The translations under genes were made by a program, and so were the position numbers. The notes beneath the pieces are model-generated. The model was not told the DNA's origin. It saw only the letters and a program-made list of their open reading frames with translations, and did no database searches. Source: Pomphorhynchus laevis (Eukaryota > Acanthocephala > Palaeacanthocephala > Echinorhynchida > Pomphorhynchidae). Taken from it: DNA of 64,000 nt. The first letter of the stretch is position 1; every line of letters begins with the position of its first letter. The DNA is taken from the NCBI GenBank assembly GCA_012934845.2, contig WNNJ02001554.1, positions 168,986 through 232,985 on the forward strand, written 5' to 3'. This document shows positions 36,187 to 50,700 of the stretch, piece after piece.

Positions 36187-36574
36187 ATCCATTATTGATA
36201 AAGAATTATCGGAGCTGAATCAAAAAATGAATAAAGATTTTATTGATATCTGAAGATGAAGATGATTTTCTGAAAGATTCTTAAATTTAGATAAGATTTT
36301 TTTAAAATGTAAATTTTATAATAATAAAAATTAGTTAAATTTTAATGTAATTTAATTTTAATGACTCATTTTTTAAAATGAGTCACAATAAGTGATATGT
36401 CAGCCACTCTTTAACTGAAACACGATTTGTAAATTTTTCCTTTCTGGAGTGACCACGCCCTCGATCTTCTTCAGAGTGTTATTGGTAAGGCATATAGAAG
36501 CACTGGCTCACATAGTTCGGTATTTTGTAAGAGAGGTCCTAGTATTTCTGGGTTTTGCAAAATCAAGCCCAAAT

Positions 36575-36700
36575 ATGTACGGTTTGGAGGAATATATAGT
36601 ATTCCATGTAATGACTGTGGTTCCCGTTACATTGATCAAACAGGCGAAAAGCTCACTGCTCGGTTATTAGGGCATAAACTTTCAATACGGCTATAACATT
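36575..36700 (+). mobile_element. PLE GIY-YIG endonuclease fragment (fossil)
   Basis: The translation reads GGIYSIPCNDCGSRYIDQTG then EKLTARLLGHKLSIR, an unmistakable GIY-YIG signature with the Penelope-type CxxC insert (IPCNDC). Only this piece of the element is present. Confidence 0.75.
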
Positions 36701-36749
36701 GAATAAGTTAAATAAAGTTAAAATTTAAAAATGAAATTTAAACTTAAAT

Positions 36750-38146
36750 TCATAACAGACGATATATCATAGTAAGGATAAGAGGTCATCAGGAGATACT
36801 GCGATGTTATCATTTCCTGCCCATGTTCCTCGACCCAACATAACAGCGTGGCCAAATACATGCTAATTATCTTTTATTCCTCCATAAAAATTTCCCGATT
36901 AAGAATTTAAATTTATTTTTAATAATATTTTATAGATTTTTATATTTAACTATTTTTTGTTAGTTTGTACTGTTATAGTAACCTAGTTTAAAATATGTAT
37001 CTATTAAATTATTTAAATGATTTTGAAGAAAGCCAATATCATTACATATTGTTGCAATTCTTAAAATTTCATTATTTAATGTATTATATTTTATATTATA
37101 TGGTATGCATGAATGCTCATGCAAAAATATGATTATTATAAATTTAAATATGTCATCTTTACGATATAAATTAATAGTAGTTTTAGTTAATGTTAATTTA
37201 ATGTTCATATCTAGATATACACCTTCTTTATCATCCATATTGGTTTTATTAAGAGTAAGGCTACCTAGATAAATTTGTTAACTTTAAGGATAAAGAGTAT
37301 TAAAGTTAAATGCACATATATCATCAATATATCGAAACATATTTCCTCTGATAAAATTTGGACGTATAAAATTGCACGTATTACCTCTGATGAAATTTGA
37401 TTATAGTATCTTATTCTAATAGAAAGTATAATATTTTTTATCCATTCATAAAAATTTGCCACTTAAGAGTTTAAATTTATTCTTTATATTATTGTGTTGA
37501 TTTATATATTTTACTATTTTCTGCTTGATGTTATTTTTATCGTAACCTAGTTTAAAATATATATCTATTAAATTATTTAAATGATTTTGAAGAAAGCCAA
37601 TATCATTACATATCATTGATGAATATGTTCTTATCAGAAGACAATAGCACACGTCAAAATGCAATTACTTAATGCAGTTGTTATTTACGAATAGATTAAT
37701 TAATTCATTTTGAATTACAGCTTGGGACAAATGCTATAATAAATGAAGCAAGTAAAGGCAAATTGCCTTTACTTGCCATCAACGAATAAGTAAACTTTTT
37801 CTTTGAAAATATAAACTGATAACGACATTTTTACATAAATGCTCATGACAAAATATGCTTCTTGTAAATTTAAATATGTCATCTTTACGGTATAAATTAA
37901 TAGTAGATTAAATTGATGTGTACCTTAGTCTAATAGGAATTATTTTATTTATTATTCATCCATAAAAATTTGCCACTTAAGAGTTTAAATTTATTCTTTA
38001 TATTATTGTGTTGATTTATATATTTTACTATTTTCTGCTTGATGTTATTTTTATCGTAACCTGGTTTAAAATATGTATCTATTAAATTATTTAAATGATT
38101 TTGAAGAAAGCCAATATCTTAAATAGTTGATAATGATGATCCATTT
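36750..38146 (-). mobile_element. cluster of endonuclease-less PLE 3' fragments (fossils)
   Basis: At least three overlapping - strand copies of the RT C-terminal part (FKLGYYKNN, KYINQHNNIKNKFKLLSGKF, LHEHSCIPYNIKYN) follow one another, each broken. The last is split by the hairpin MITE at 38147. The same family as 1249-2330. Confidence 0.75.
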
Positions 38147-38384
38147 TTGATAAAGAATTATTGGAGCAGGATCAAAGGAAATAGGAAAGATTTTATCTAT
38201 ATTTATCTAATCTATGTTAATCATCTTCAGATGAATTTGATAAATTTTGAATTTATCAATTCATCATTTTACAAATTCAAAAATTTTGAATTTGATTTTT
38301 GAATTTTCTGAAGATGCTAACAGAAGTTAGCGAAATTAAAAATTTCTCTTTCCTTTGATCCAGCTCCAATAATTCTTTATAAAA
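38147..38384. repeat. hairpin MITE inserted in a PLE fragment
   Basis: Ends AAAGAATTATTGGAGCAGGA and ATCCAGCTCCAATAATTCTT are inverted copies. The inner arms carry GAAGATGCTAACAGAAGTTA. It is the best preserved two-ended copy of the family. Confidence 0.78.
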
Positions 38385-39520
38385 ATATTGATTTCTTTGA
38401 TAGAAGATAAAACAGAAACGATGAAAAATTTACCGTAAAATAAATTAACAGTAAAAAGTTGACAAAGATATACTTTGATAATTTATTAAAAATGAAATCA
38501 GCGCTCACGGAAACATAAAACGAATTCTAAATCGGTTAATATCTGAAGAATTGATAAAAAATTTACACAGTTGGTACACACTATCCCCGTTATATATTCT
38601 TGAAATCGAAACTTTTTGATTCCTAATGGTACTCTTAAAGACATAATGTTAAACGTCAATGATGATCGATATTCCTGCACGAATAATGACTTAATTATTG
38701 CTTTTAATTATGAAAATAGTTCCTATTCCTAGACATTTTCATTTGCTGAACATATATTTATTATATGAACGTGTAGCCAGGAAATAAGTTTATGGTATGG
38801 ATAACATGTAATAATTTTGAAGATAATATGCTGAAACCCTTATTTGGGAGTTGTGCTTATTTATGAACGATGGATAATTCAGGGAATTACTTAAGAGCCA
38901 TTTACGAAAGTCACTTGTACTAAAATCATTTGCGCATTGCACTATTGCCTATCATAAGAATTATAATCAAAGCTGATTCAACTCATGACTTCATTTTTTG
39001 ATTTTCCATTTGTCCGTCGTTATGAACTATACCTTAACTTCTCTCTTTAAAATAATAAGAAATTTACATATAATCTTTGGATTTAAAACGTGTCATTTTG
39101 CTAACAGTTACACATTTCGGGTTCGAACATCTTGGTACAAATTTTTTGGAAAATAAAAATAACATTTGTGTGAAAGTTTGTCTCTTCTATTATTTTAATC
39201 ATTTCAGATAAATCAGATCAGCTAACTGGGTCTACGCATTTTTTAAATTAAAAATATTACTAACTAAAATTCAAAAAATTAAATAATTAATAATTGTTAT
39301 AAAATTTCATATAATTTATATCAAGTTAAAATTTTAAATTGAAATTTAAAATAAAACTCAATTTTTAAAAATTGGTTTACTTCTACAAAATTGGTTTTGT
39401 ACGGATTCACACATTACGCGGGATGACGAGCTAACTTTCGACTAATAGGTAGTTAAATAACTGGCGCACGATGATCATTCAGCTCCAAAACGTTCTATAA
39501 TTAACGGGCATCTTACATAT
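38385..39520. other. gene-free stretch
   Basis: No gene seen; AT-rich. A PLE terminal module (CAGCTAACTGGGTCTACGC) is near 39217-39236. Confidence 0.5.
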
Positions 39521-39934
39521 CAACACAGTATTACTGCATACGCTGAGATTATTACTGCTTACCTGGAGACGAATCATTGATGATTCTGATGTCAGCGATC
39601 TTTAAAAGTTATGATTTCGATAAATAAATGGTGCATGTCTAATTAGCTAGTGAAAAAATAACTAAATGTAGTTACACGCGGATCGACTCCCAAGATATTC
39701 ATTACTCTTCTCACATTAGGAATATAATGATTAACTTATCATATAAAGTCCTTGATATAGGAATGCCAAAGTTGAATACGCTCGATATGAGCGCTCATGT
39801 AAATACAGTTTCTGTTAATTGTCGTTGTATCCTTGGCCTCACTAAAAGAGTTTTAAGATTCTTAGATGTACATTGCTTCGGAATAATATACGGCACCCTA
39901 ATAGAATATCACTTGTCTACGCACCTCTCGCAGC

Positions 39935-40440
39935 ATATCAACATCAACGTCATCAAAAACACACTGGAATTGGAAGTCAAAGTTTAAATAAAATCTTATT
40001 TTTCACTCAAATTCTTCCAGGAAATATTTTCGTCATAAACTGTCTCAATTTGTAAAAAAATTTAGTTTCTGATGAGGACGACTGCGTCATCGAAAATTTA
40101 AAGAAAATATTGTCTTAAGCTTTTTATCGAATGGATTTCTCACGAAAACCAAATGTTTATTTTCATTCAAATGTAATTTTATCAGATATCAACACAATAT
40201 TACTGCATACGCTGAGATTATTACTGCTTACCTGGAGACGAATCATTGATGATTCTGATGTCAGCGATCTTTAAAAGTTATGATTTCCTTAAATAAATGG
40301 TGTATGCCTAATAGGTTAGTGAAAAAATAATTAAATGTAGTTACATGCGGATCGACTCCCAAGATATTCATTACTCTTCTCGCATTAGGAATATAATGAT
40401 TAACTCATCATATAAAGTCCTTGATATAGGAATGCCAAAA
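39935..40440 (+). repeat. PLE terminal repeat, left
   Basis: Shares with 41855-42377 the C-terminal coding end (CATCAAAAACACACTGGAAT), the 3' untranslated region and the AATATTACTGCATACGCTGA segment. Confidence 0.8.
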
Positions 40441-41854
40441 TGCAGGTCATCTCAAGCTCAAGCTGCATTTCTATATCTCCTGCCCAAAGTACATAAACCA
40501 GGTCTTCGATTCATACCTATAACTGCATCATACAATAGTTTTTCGCACAAACTTGCGAAATTTATAAATATGAAGCTTATTTTGATTGCTGGGTATAAAT
40601 TGTCAAACATCAAAGATGGCCCTCACTTCGCAAATGAGATTTTAAAGTTCAATGGTAAGAAATTCCACGTTTTCACAGCTGATGTCGTCTCAATGCTAAC
40701 CAAAATTCCGTTAGAACCATCAATTTCTGTAGCCGTAGAATGTTTGGAAAAAACCTGTGATAATTCAAAACTATCCGCAGAAGCGTGGAACGAGTTAATA
40801 AGATGGTGTACATCAAAATCAACATTCCAATTCGAAGGTGAATTTTATGATCAACTTGACGGAGTGATGATGGGTTCTCCTCTAGGTTCTATTTTGTCGG
40901 ACATGTACATGCAAAACTGGGAAAATAAAATACATGAGGTAATACCTCAAATTAAGAAATGGTAGAGATATGTAGAAATGTCTTATGTACTTTATCATAA
41001 GATCCGTCAAACTTGAATATAGAAAAAGTTCTAAACGACGTTGATCCTGCCATTCAATGAAATGTAAGCTACGTAGACGAGAATGGTATTCCTTTTCTAG
41101 ATGTTATAGTCAAGTTATGCGAGTCTAAAATAACGACTACAATTTATCGGAACCTGACATTCCTTGGAACATCACGTCTTGGAAAACTTACATAATGTAA
41201 AATTACAAAATAGCAGCTGCAAAAGCGCTGTTTCATAGAGTTAATCTTATTTGTTCCAATCAAGATGACATCGATTTCGAAACGCATGCAATTTGGTACA
41301 AACTGCTACAATATTGATATCTTCCAAAATTAATTAGATAGGCCTGGAAATAGCACTCCTATCACCTGTATCGTACGATAAAAATAAATCAAACAGACTT
41401 TGTTCAAACTAGAATATTGAACATCGATGATCACAGACGCTTCTATCAAGAAATCGGACAACAGGCCAAAAAGCGAGTAATACTTTATTTGAAGAAAGGC
41501 GCGACTCTAGCTGGGATCTTTAAACGGAAACCCCATTAAACGAATTCAAATGTGGTATATGAATTCCCTTGCAAGGATTATCCTTCATCTTACATCGGAC
41601 AGGCAAAGCAAGGTCTAAGTAAACAAATATATCAACAGAAGATAATTAAGAGAGAAGAACACTCGTCAGCATTGCTAAATCACATGATATCCAAAGATCA
41701 TTCAATTAATTTCGATGCCGCTGGAGTGATAGAGAGATTTCCTACTTAGCCGACGCATAATAAAAGAATCGATACATATACGTGCCAACGCGTTCCCAAT
41801 GAAAGGCAATAAGGACAATTGGATTCTGAAACTTCCCTTCTTGGCGCACAAAAA

Positions 41855-42377
41855 GAAACAAGCAACGTCATCAAAAACACACTGGAATTGGAAGTCAAAT
41901 TTTAAATAAAATCTTATTTTTCACTCAAATTCTTCCAGGAAATATTTTCGTCATAAACTGTCTCAATTTGTAAAAAAAATAGTTTCTGATGAGGACGACT
42001 GCGTCGTCGAAAATTTAAAGAAAATATTGTCTTAAGCTTTTTATCGAATGGATTTCTCACGAAAACCAAATGTTTATTTTCATTCGAATGTAATTCTATC
42101 AGATATCAACACAATATTACTGCATACGCTGAGATTATTACTGCTTACCTGGAGACGAATCATTGATGATTCTGATGTCAGCGATCTGTAAAAGTTATGA
42201 TTTCCTTAAATAAATGGTGTATGCCTAATAGGTTAGTGAAAAAATAACTAAATGTGGTTACATGTGGATCGACTCCCAAGATATTCATTACTCTTCTCAC
42301 ATTGGAAATATAATAATTAACTCAACATATAAAGTCCATGATATAGGAATGCCAAAGTTGAATACGCTCGATATGCT
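41855..42377 (+). repeat. PLE terminal repeat, right
   Basis: Near-identical to 39935-40440; the pair brackets the RT-endonuclease body. Both contain CTGATGAGGACGACTGCGTC followed by a short hairpin and GAAAA. Confidence 0.8.
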
Positions 42378-42379
42378 AC

Positions 42380-44095
42380 GTTTTTAATATAGTTATCAAA
42401 TTAAAAAAATAGTAATGCTAAATCAAAATTTAATAATTAAATAATAAATAATTGTCATATGAGATTTTATATAATTTTATCAAGTTAAAATTTAACAATT
42501 GGAATTTAAGATACAAGTTAATTCTTATGAATTGACTAATAAATAGCAGACGACGAATACCAATAATTTATTATTTATAATATTTTTATAAAATAATAAT
42601 ATAAGATTTTATACAACTTATAATTATATCAAGTTAAAATTTTAAATTGAAATTTTAAATAAAAGTCAATTTTTATGAATTGACTAATAAATAACATACG
42701 ATGTATCAGAATAAGGATTAGAAGTCATCAGAACGAACTGATATGTTATAATGTTTCGATTCCTATTCTTATAACCAATATAGTAGCGGGACTAAACATG
42801 TGTAATGACGTATTTCCTCTTATGAAATTCAATTATCTATTGTATCTTATTTTAATACAATATTTTATTAATTTTATTATCCATAAAATTATCTATTGAT
42901 AATATTATCCATTAATAATATTATCCATTAATAATTAATGGAAACAATTTATTATCCATTAATTTTATATTATCCATAAAATTTAGGAGTTTAAATTTAT
43001 TTTTATTAAAATAAATATCTATTTATGTATTTAAATGATTTTGAAGAAAGCCAATATCATTACATATTGTTGCAATTCTTAAAATTTCATTATTTAATGT
43101 ATTATATTTTATATTAAAAGGTATGCATGAATGCTCATGCAAAAATATTTGTAAATTTAAATGTGTCATCTTTACGATATAAATCAATATTTATGTTTTA
43201 GTTTTATTTATTATTTAAATTATTAAAATATATAAGATTGTATACAATTTATATTTATTTAGTTGAAATTTAAAATTGAAATTTAAAATAAAAATAAATT
43301 TTTAGGATAATTAAATGTTTCATAGGCATTCCGAATATCTAAAAATAAAGCAAAAATTTGATAAATATTTGGTAAATATTTGTAAATTTAAATATGTCAT
43401 CTTTACGATATAAATTAATAGTAGTTTTAGTTAATGTTAATTTAATGTTCATGTCTAGATATACACCTTCTTGATCATCAATATTGGTTTTGTTAAGAAT
43501 AAGGCTTTCTGGATAAATATGTTTATTTATTGAATAGTAATGAGTAGAGTTTTAAAACCCATATTATTAATGTTATTGTGTTGATTTATATATTTTACTA
43601 TTTTCTGTTTGATGGTATTTTTATAGTAACCTAGTTTAAAATATGTATCTATTAAATTGTCTATTTAGAAATTGTTCAAATGTTTTCTCTTCTAACCAAT
43701 TAATCTAATGCAAAGTATATTATTTATTATCCATTCATAAAAATTTGCCACTTAAGAGTTTAAATTTATTCTTTATATTATTGTGTTGATTTATATATTT
43801 TACTATTTTCTGCTTGATGTTATTTTTATAGTAACCTAGTTTAAAATATGTATCTATTAAATTATTTAAATGATTTTGAAGAAATTCAATATCATTAAAT
43901 ATTGTTGCAATTCTTAAAATTTCATTATTTAATGTATTATATTTTATATTATATGGTATGCATGAATGCTCATGCAAAAATATGTTTCTTGTAAATTTAA
44001 ATATGTCATCTTTACGATATAAATTAATAGTAGTATTAGTTAATGTTAATTTAATGTTCATATCTAGATATACACCTTCTTTAATAATATTATTT
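42380..44095 (-). mobile_element. cluster of endonuclease-less PLE fragments (fossils)
   Basis: Several - strand pieces of the family at 1249-2330. The longest (44061-43735) keeps 108 residues including YRKDDIFKFTRNIF and NLIDTYFKLGYYKN. Shorter pieces are near 43025-43200, 43390-43530 and 43570-43665. The 3' region with its terminal module is at 42380-42740. All are broken. Confidence 0.75.
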
Positions 44096-44739
44096 AAATA
44101 ATACTTTGACCATTGTGAAGACAGTCGATATTATTGTATGCATGGAGCTAATGTAAAACCTAGTTATACATATGCATTTATTGGATTATTTAAATGATTT
44201 ATATAAAAATAAGATAAACAAGATAAAATAAAAATAAAATTTTAAAATATATAAAATTTAAATTTTATTTAAAAATAAATTTTTTAAATATATTTTTTAA
44301 TTTAAATACTTCATAAGTGTTTTGATTTTTTAAAAAATCAAATCGACTTTTCAGTTTTTTATTATTTACACTTTTCATCTTTTAGAAGCTTCGTGTTATA
44401 GTTTTTACAAAAAAAACTCGACTATATAGAGAGACCAAACATTGTAGCAACTATTTTTGAAAGAACTTTTTTCCTATATGCAGTAGTGTTACACAATTTT
44501 CCGTCACAATGCTCCATTTCAGCTATGTATATTGATAATTTTCTAGCGAAATATTTTCAAATCTATTGTACATGCATCGTTCTAGCTATTACAACTCCGA
44601 CCTCACTGTATCTACATTACGTACACACTCCAAGTTGTTTTTCTAAAAAATAATACATAACAAATACTTAGTCCTAGCCCCTTTCCCCAGCAGTATTTGC
44701 CTGCAAAATATTTTTCTCTATTTCACACAGTGATAACCT
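44096..44739. other. upstream region of the TONSL gene
   Basis: No coding frame. AT-rich up to about 44350, then more balanced up to the start codon at 44740. A promoter is expected here, but no diagnostic element can be singled out. Confidence 0.45.
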
Positions 44740-47700
44740 ATGAGTGAAAAGAAAATTGCATTACTTAAAAGGAAGCTACGCAATACTAGTGTACATTCAG
44801 AGCTTATTGATATACATAAGGAACTAGCAGAGCATCTATTCGATGCAGGCCAACATCAAGACGCACTAGATCACCTTAAAGAAGCACTGACCTACTGCAC
44901 GAAGCAACTACAAACATCACAGCTACAGCGTCTTATTGGGGAGATATATATCGAAATGGGTAAGGCAGAACTTGCTGAACCTTACTTCAGACAGTATTTG
45001 AAAAACTCAGAGTCTGATGTAAAGGAAGTCCAAAAATCTCTTTTAACATTGGGTAGATACCTATATATAAGAGCAGTAGAACTTAAACATATATGGATAG
45101 AAGGCAGTCGTCAAATGCTGACGGAAGCTAAATCTCATCTGGAAGAAGCACTTAAACTTGATGTAAAATTGACAGCCGATAATGTAAAAGATCTGCCCAT
45201 GCTTTGTCGAATTTATCTTAATCTTGGTTTGGTTTCAGAAGAGCTCGAAGGTGCCCGGGAAGCCGCAATTCATCTAAAGAAGGCACGCAATATAGCTGAC
45301 GAAGGTGGTCTTAGAGAAGAAGAATTTAGATGTCTGACCATCACTGCAACATTATTTCGACGTCATGGTGGTGCCGACATTGCGATGAGTCTTATGCAAG
45401 GAGCAGCTTTTAAAGCAGCCAAACAGGCCGGCACGGAAACACAATGCCAACACGCCATGGATTATGCTGAGCATTTAATTGCCGATAATAAACTTGAAGA
45501 TGCTGGGAAATGCTTGGCTGTTGCTCTTAAACTGAAACCACTGCCTCGCACAATTAAAGATACAATATTAATAAAATACAAAGAAGGTGAGTTCATTATA
45601 TTAATTAAAGTTTTTGGAGGTATTATTTTTCAATTTTATTATATATTTTTCTGTTAAAGAATTAAATCAAATATTAGAGAGTGTTATATTATTATATGAA
45701 ATTATATTGATCATAGAAAATTATTCAAAATTATTGCATTTTTAAAGAAGGTTGTTTAAAGAAGTTCTAATATTTTGATTAAATTTGATTAGATATAATT
45801 TTATGTTTTGTTTTATGTTTTTATATAAATGTATGTGTTTTGATATAAATACTTGTATTATTGCTCTGCTATTGTTATAAATATTATTTTTCAAATATTT
45901 TTTATCTTATAAAAATAAGAAGATAAAGTAAAAAAGAATATATTTTAAATTCAAAATTATGTTCGATGACTCTCGTTACTTTGTGATTCAGGACTGGCCT
46001 TACACTAAGTCCATAATATAGTTTAATATGATTTTTATGAATTTTTAAAAATTTGAAAAGGTTTTATTCCGATAAGTCACAAAATGTCGATAGTTCCTGT
46101 TATAAGTTTCGAGAGATAAAACAGAATATTAAATATAACATTAATAATACAACACAATATTAAATAGTGAAAAGTTTGTTAAACTGATAAAGGGTTCTAT
46201 CCTTAACAGACAAAATGAGTCCAATAATTGGTTCAATAAATTATGTAAGAATTATAAAAAGTCATGCATAAAATTATTTTTCTGACTAAATTGTAGTCGT
46301 ATACGATTTATGCTTTTAAAAATATGATAAATCGTATCGACAATTAATATTGTACTGATATCTACATAATGACGACTTATCGACAAAAGTTTGTAAATTA
46401 TTTTTACTTTCTTAGTTCTTATAAATTTATAAAAATTTAAAAAATAAAAGAATGGGTATTTTTAATGTGTTATAATTGTTTTTGTTTAAATATTTACAAA
46501 ATGAGTTTAATAAATGTCTTAATAAGCTATTTACTGATAACAAAATTAGCGAGAATTATAAAAAGTCATACGTTGCTAAGAATTCTAATACAGGCTTCCC
46601 ATATATATTACCTAATATTCATAAAAATCATCATTATGCTTATTCAATTGTTTCATCGTATTCTACTTTATCAAATAAAATATCTAAACATATTTCAAAT
46701 ATCTTGAACACACCGTTTCAATCAATTATTAGTCGTTTATTAAAGATGTGCCCATTTAATAACTTAATTAACAATAGACACGCTAAAGACGTTAAAATCG
46801 TTACTGCTAATGAAATTATTTATTACAAAACTTCTCTTGTTATCTACGATTGATATCATCAGTGATATTTAGTAACTATCAGTCCAAGATTTTACTCTTA
46901 ACAACGAAGAATGAACTAAGGTATTTTATGTAATAAAGATGTAACTTTTATTTTAATTTACGATATAAGACCATATTGATGGATGAACTTGCATCAATAA
47001 TAGCAGAGATATACGAGATATTGAGAAGATAACTGAAGGATTTTTGTTTTGTAATTGATTAGTACCGATATGTAGATGATGTGTTTATTGTCTGCAGAAG
47101 TATTAATTACCAATATTTGCTAAGTGTATAAAATTAAAAAGATCCTTCTATACAATAGAAGTGACATGTTTTAAGTTTTTAAGAAAAAGGATTTTAATAG
47201 AATTTTTCAACATAAAGTGTTTCAAAAATTGGAGTTCTAACCTGCTGATAGCAACAAATGCTTTATTAAATAGTATTTATGTACAAGAAAGAATTAATCA
47301 AAAATTGATTTTAGATAAAACTCAAAGATTACAGCAAATTACTAACTTGGCGAACAATACTTTTTTATAAATAATTACTTGAAAATAAATAAAAAATGTA
47401 GTGATGATTTTAATATTGAATTTATAATTTAAGTAAATAACTAAAGTCACTCAAATAAGTAATTTACAAATTAGTGATCTCAGATTTCTTCATTTTAGTA
47501 AAAATTAATACAAAAATGAATTATTATGAAAATTAATAAATTCATTTTCAAAACATTAACTTATGAAGATTTTCATTGTATTAATAAGAAATCAAGTAGA
47601 TACTAAACATTCAAAATTATGACTAATTTAGATTAAAACTTTCATTGTAATTTTGTAATAATAAATTCAAGTATTTTATATTTTTTAAATTTAAAAAGGA

Positions 47701-50700
47701 GTAACCAAAAATACTAAAAAATAAAATCATTATAAAACATTAAGTAAATAACTAAAGCCACTCAAATAAGTAATTTACAAATTAGTGATCTCAGATTCCT
47801 TTATTTTAGCAATAATTTGCTAAAATAAAGTAATTCAAAAAACTTAGAAAAAAAACTTTGTTTTTGTTCACATTTTGTACCAGTTTCTTCTGTGCTCTTG
47901 TTTCTTTAAAAAAACGTTATTCATAAATTCATAGCAATTTGCGAATTATTTTTCGATTCCTCTATATTTAGTACAGAGAGCAATCAAACTGTCACAATAT
48001 TTAACAACTATTAATGAACAAGATAAAGATACGAAATTGACTGTTGCCGTTAAGTTGGCGAAATTTTACTGCTCAATAGAGTCTTGTCATACAAAGGCGA
48101 TCGATTTACTTTGCGATAAAGTTAATGCCATTGAGCTGACTAATGTTAACAGGGAAAGTGTTGCTAAACTACATAACGTTCTAGGATATGCTCTTCGACT
48201 GAATTGTCAATTTACGGATGCTGTCACTAATTATGAAAAGTCAACGGTACTTATGAAGAGGTCTGGTACTCTACGAGAACTGGCCTTATGTAAACTTCGA
48301 TCCAATAGACCGTATAATGAAGTAATGAGTGTGTTAGAAGAAGCCAGCAGAATCGATGTCGATATGAAAGGATTCAGAAGTGCTAGTACTCTGGATTATA
48401 TGATCTATACACGCAAATCTTTTGGAATGCCAGTTGACATTTTACAAGATGAGCGAGATAACCTGGCTTATTCTGAAGACGATTCAAGTAGCGATTCTGT
48501 TGACAGTTCAGATGAAATCGATAGTCCTCTGTTATCAGATATAGATGACACTGAAGAAGTTAATGAAAAAATAGAAATTAGCAGAAATAATAAAGGTGAA
48601 ACACCGTTGCATATTGCCTCAGCTAAGGGTCATATAGATACAGTTCGAAAACTAGTGTTCAAAGAAAAACATCCTATCAATATTCGTGATTTTAATGGAT
48701 GGCTTCCATTGCACGAGGCAGTTAATTTTAACCGACTAGAAGTTGTCAAATTATTACTCGACAATGGTGCTGCAATTAACGACCAGGGGGCAGACGAAGG
48801 AACGTCTCCGCTGCATGACGCTTGTCAAAATGGATTACTGGACTGTATTCAATTATTGCTTGAATATGGAGCAAATCCATGTCTAAAAACCGCTGCAGGT
48901 TACACACCACTGGATCTATTGTTTAAAGTTAGAAACGAAAGCAACTGTTCTGAGACGGAAATAATCAAATGTCAAGCCGTAGAAAATAAATTGCTCGAAA
49001 TTATTAGACGGTCAATTCCTGATTACGAAATCAGGAAAGAATACGTTACAAGTTCAAACAGGTTTGTTTTCAAAGTTATTCTAACAAATAACTTTCATTT
49101 GTTGATATACAACTTGAGTTTATTTAATCCTTCTTTAACTTGGAAAGGTTGATCGAAATTTTTTAAATCGGTTCAGTCGTTTGAACCTGATTGCAATGCA
49201 GTATTTATATAATTTGTATAATATCTTTATACTAATAAAAAATGCCTATCACGAAATATAGACAAAATCAGTGAATTCCTAAATTTCAATAATAAAATTT
49301 ATTTTTTATATAAAAATTTTTAATATTAAAAAATTCAATATTAATTTAAACTTAAATGTTTGGCTTACAATGTTTATTGCATAGAATGATTATCTCTTCA
49401 TGAAGTAGCAAATTTTTAAAGTTTGCAATTCATCAAGCTAATTTAAAAGCAAAATACTATTACTCGTATTAAATCGATAATTATTTTCACGAGTCCAAAA
49501 GATAAATTTTGAATGAAATACTAATTTTGAATTCAGAGGCTATTGCGAGCTTCACAATAAAAGCCAAGAATTACTTTACAATAAATACTAGCACACATTA
49601 TTATAACAAAAATGATTACTATCTGCAATATGTCATAATCTCTATTCGTCTGCTTTTCATCGACGTTTGATAATCAAAAAATTTGCCTGAGTCTTGCCAT
49701 CAGTAAAATCACAAATACAAATATTTTTAACGTCGCTTAGACAATTAACGCTAACAATTAACGTCAGGATCATTACTGAATGATCGACATAATCGACAAA
49801 CACAAATTTTGTTTTATATTTCGCTAGCTTTACTGATGATGCTATTTCTAGCATCATCAGTTGTCTTTGCTATAGCTATCGGAATATAAAAATAAATTTG
49901 TTTGAACAAATAATTTTTTGTTCAAATATCAATTTATTTAAAAATAAATTTGTTTGTTGTTCCAAATTTCAAATATTGGATTTATAATAAGCCGAGTCTA
50001 ATGGTTCTTTCATTAAATCGATTCTAAACACCACGATTTTGTCAAAGCTTGTACTTACTGAAATGTGAAAACCCGAGTGATACACCTTATAACATGTATC
50101 GCTTTGTGAAAGCGTTACAGCGATTTCTGCTATTTTAGTCGGTAAGTATATTGTAAAATGTTGTTCTTATTTGTGTTAATCCATCATGCACAAAAATATG
50201 TAAAAATTATATATGTTTGTTTCTATACTACCTGACATTTGTGACTTTGTTTAAATTGATTTTGTTTGTAAGACACCGTCCTTGTAAAGTGTATATATCT
50301 TATAATGATCTATAAATATAAATTATTTATTATTTATTATTATAAATATAAGTATATATTATTATTTATATTTATTACCATAAATATAATTATAAATATT
50401 ATTGATTATATTTATTTAATAAAATTAAATAAATAAAATATATAATTAAATAAAATTAATTAAACAATTTGAAACATATTTGAAGAAAGCAAGATAAATA
50501 TAAATTGCCCAGCATTTAGGATGTTGTTTATCCTATTAACACTTTCCTTAAAATGTGCACATTGAAATTCAAAAATTAATGTCATCTAAATTTTGATGAT
50601 TACCTGAAGCAATTATGCTCTCATGAACTTCCAACGAATGCTCGTAGCATTCGATGAGGTCCAAATTAGACTGATTTGAAATCGTTGGTTTTGAAATTTT

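Larger units (their letters stand above)
39521..42377 (+). mobile_element. Penelope-like element with GIY-YIG endonuclease and terminal repeats (fossil)
   Basis: A PLE body lies between two long direct repeats. The RT part (from about 40441) shows FLYLLPKVHKPGLRFIP, TADVVSMLTKIPLEP and DGVMMGSPLGSILSDMYM. The endonuclease near 41550-41750 shows VVYEFPCKDYPSSYIGQAKQ. The terminal-repeat unit occurs as 39935-40440 and 41855-42377, with a further partial copy at 39521-39776, so parts of at least two elements lie head to tail, the usual PLE arrangement. The element is 5'-truncated and broken in several places. Confidence 0.85.

Noticed and set aside
39100-39140. GGGTTCGAACAT as a tRNA or SINE B box
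   Set aside because: No A box or cloverleaf can be drawn upstream at the right distance.
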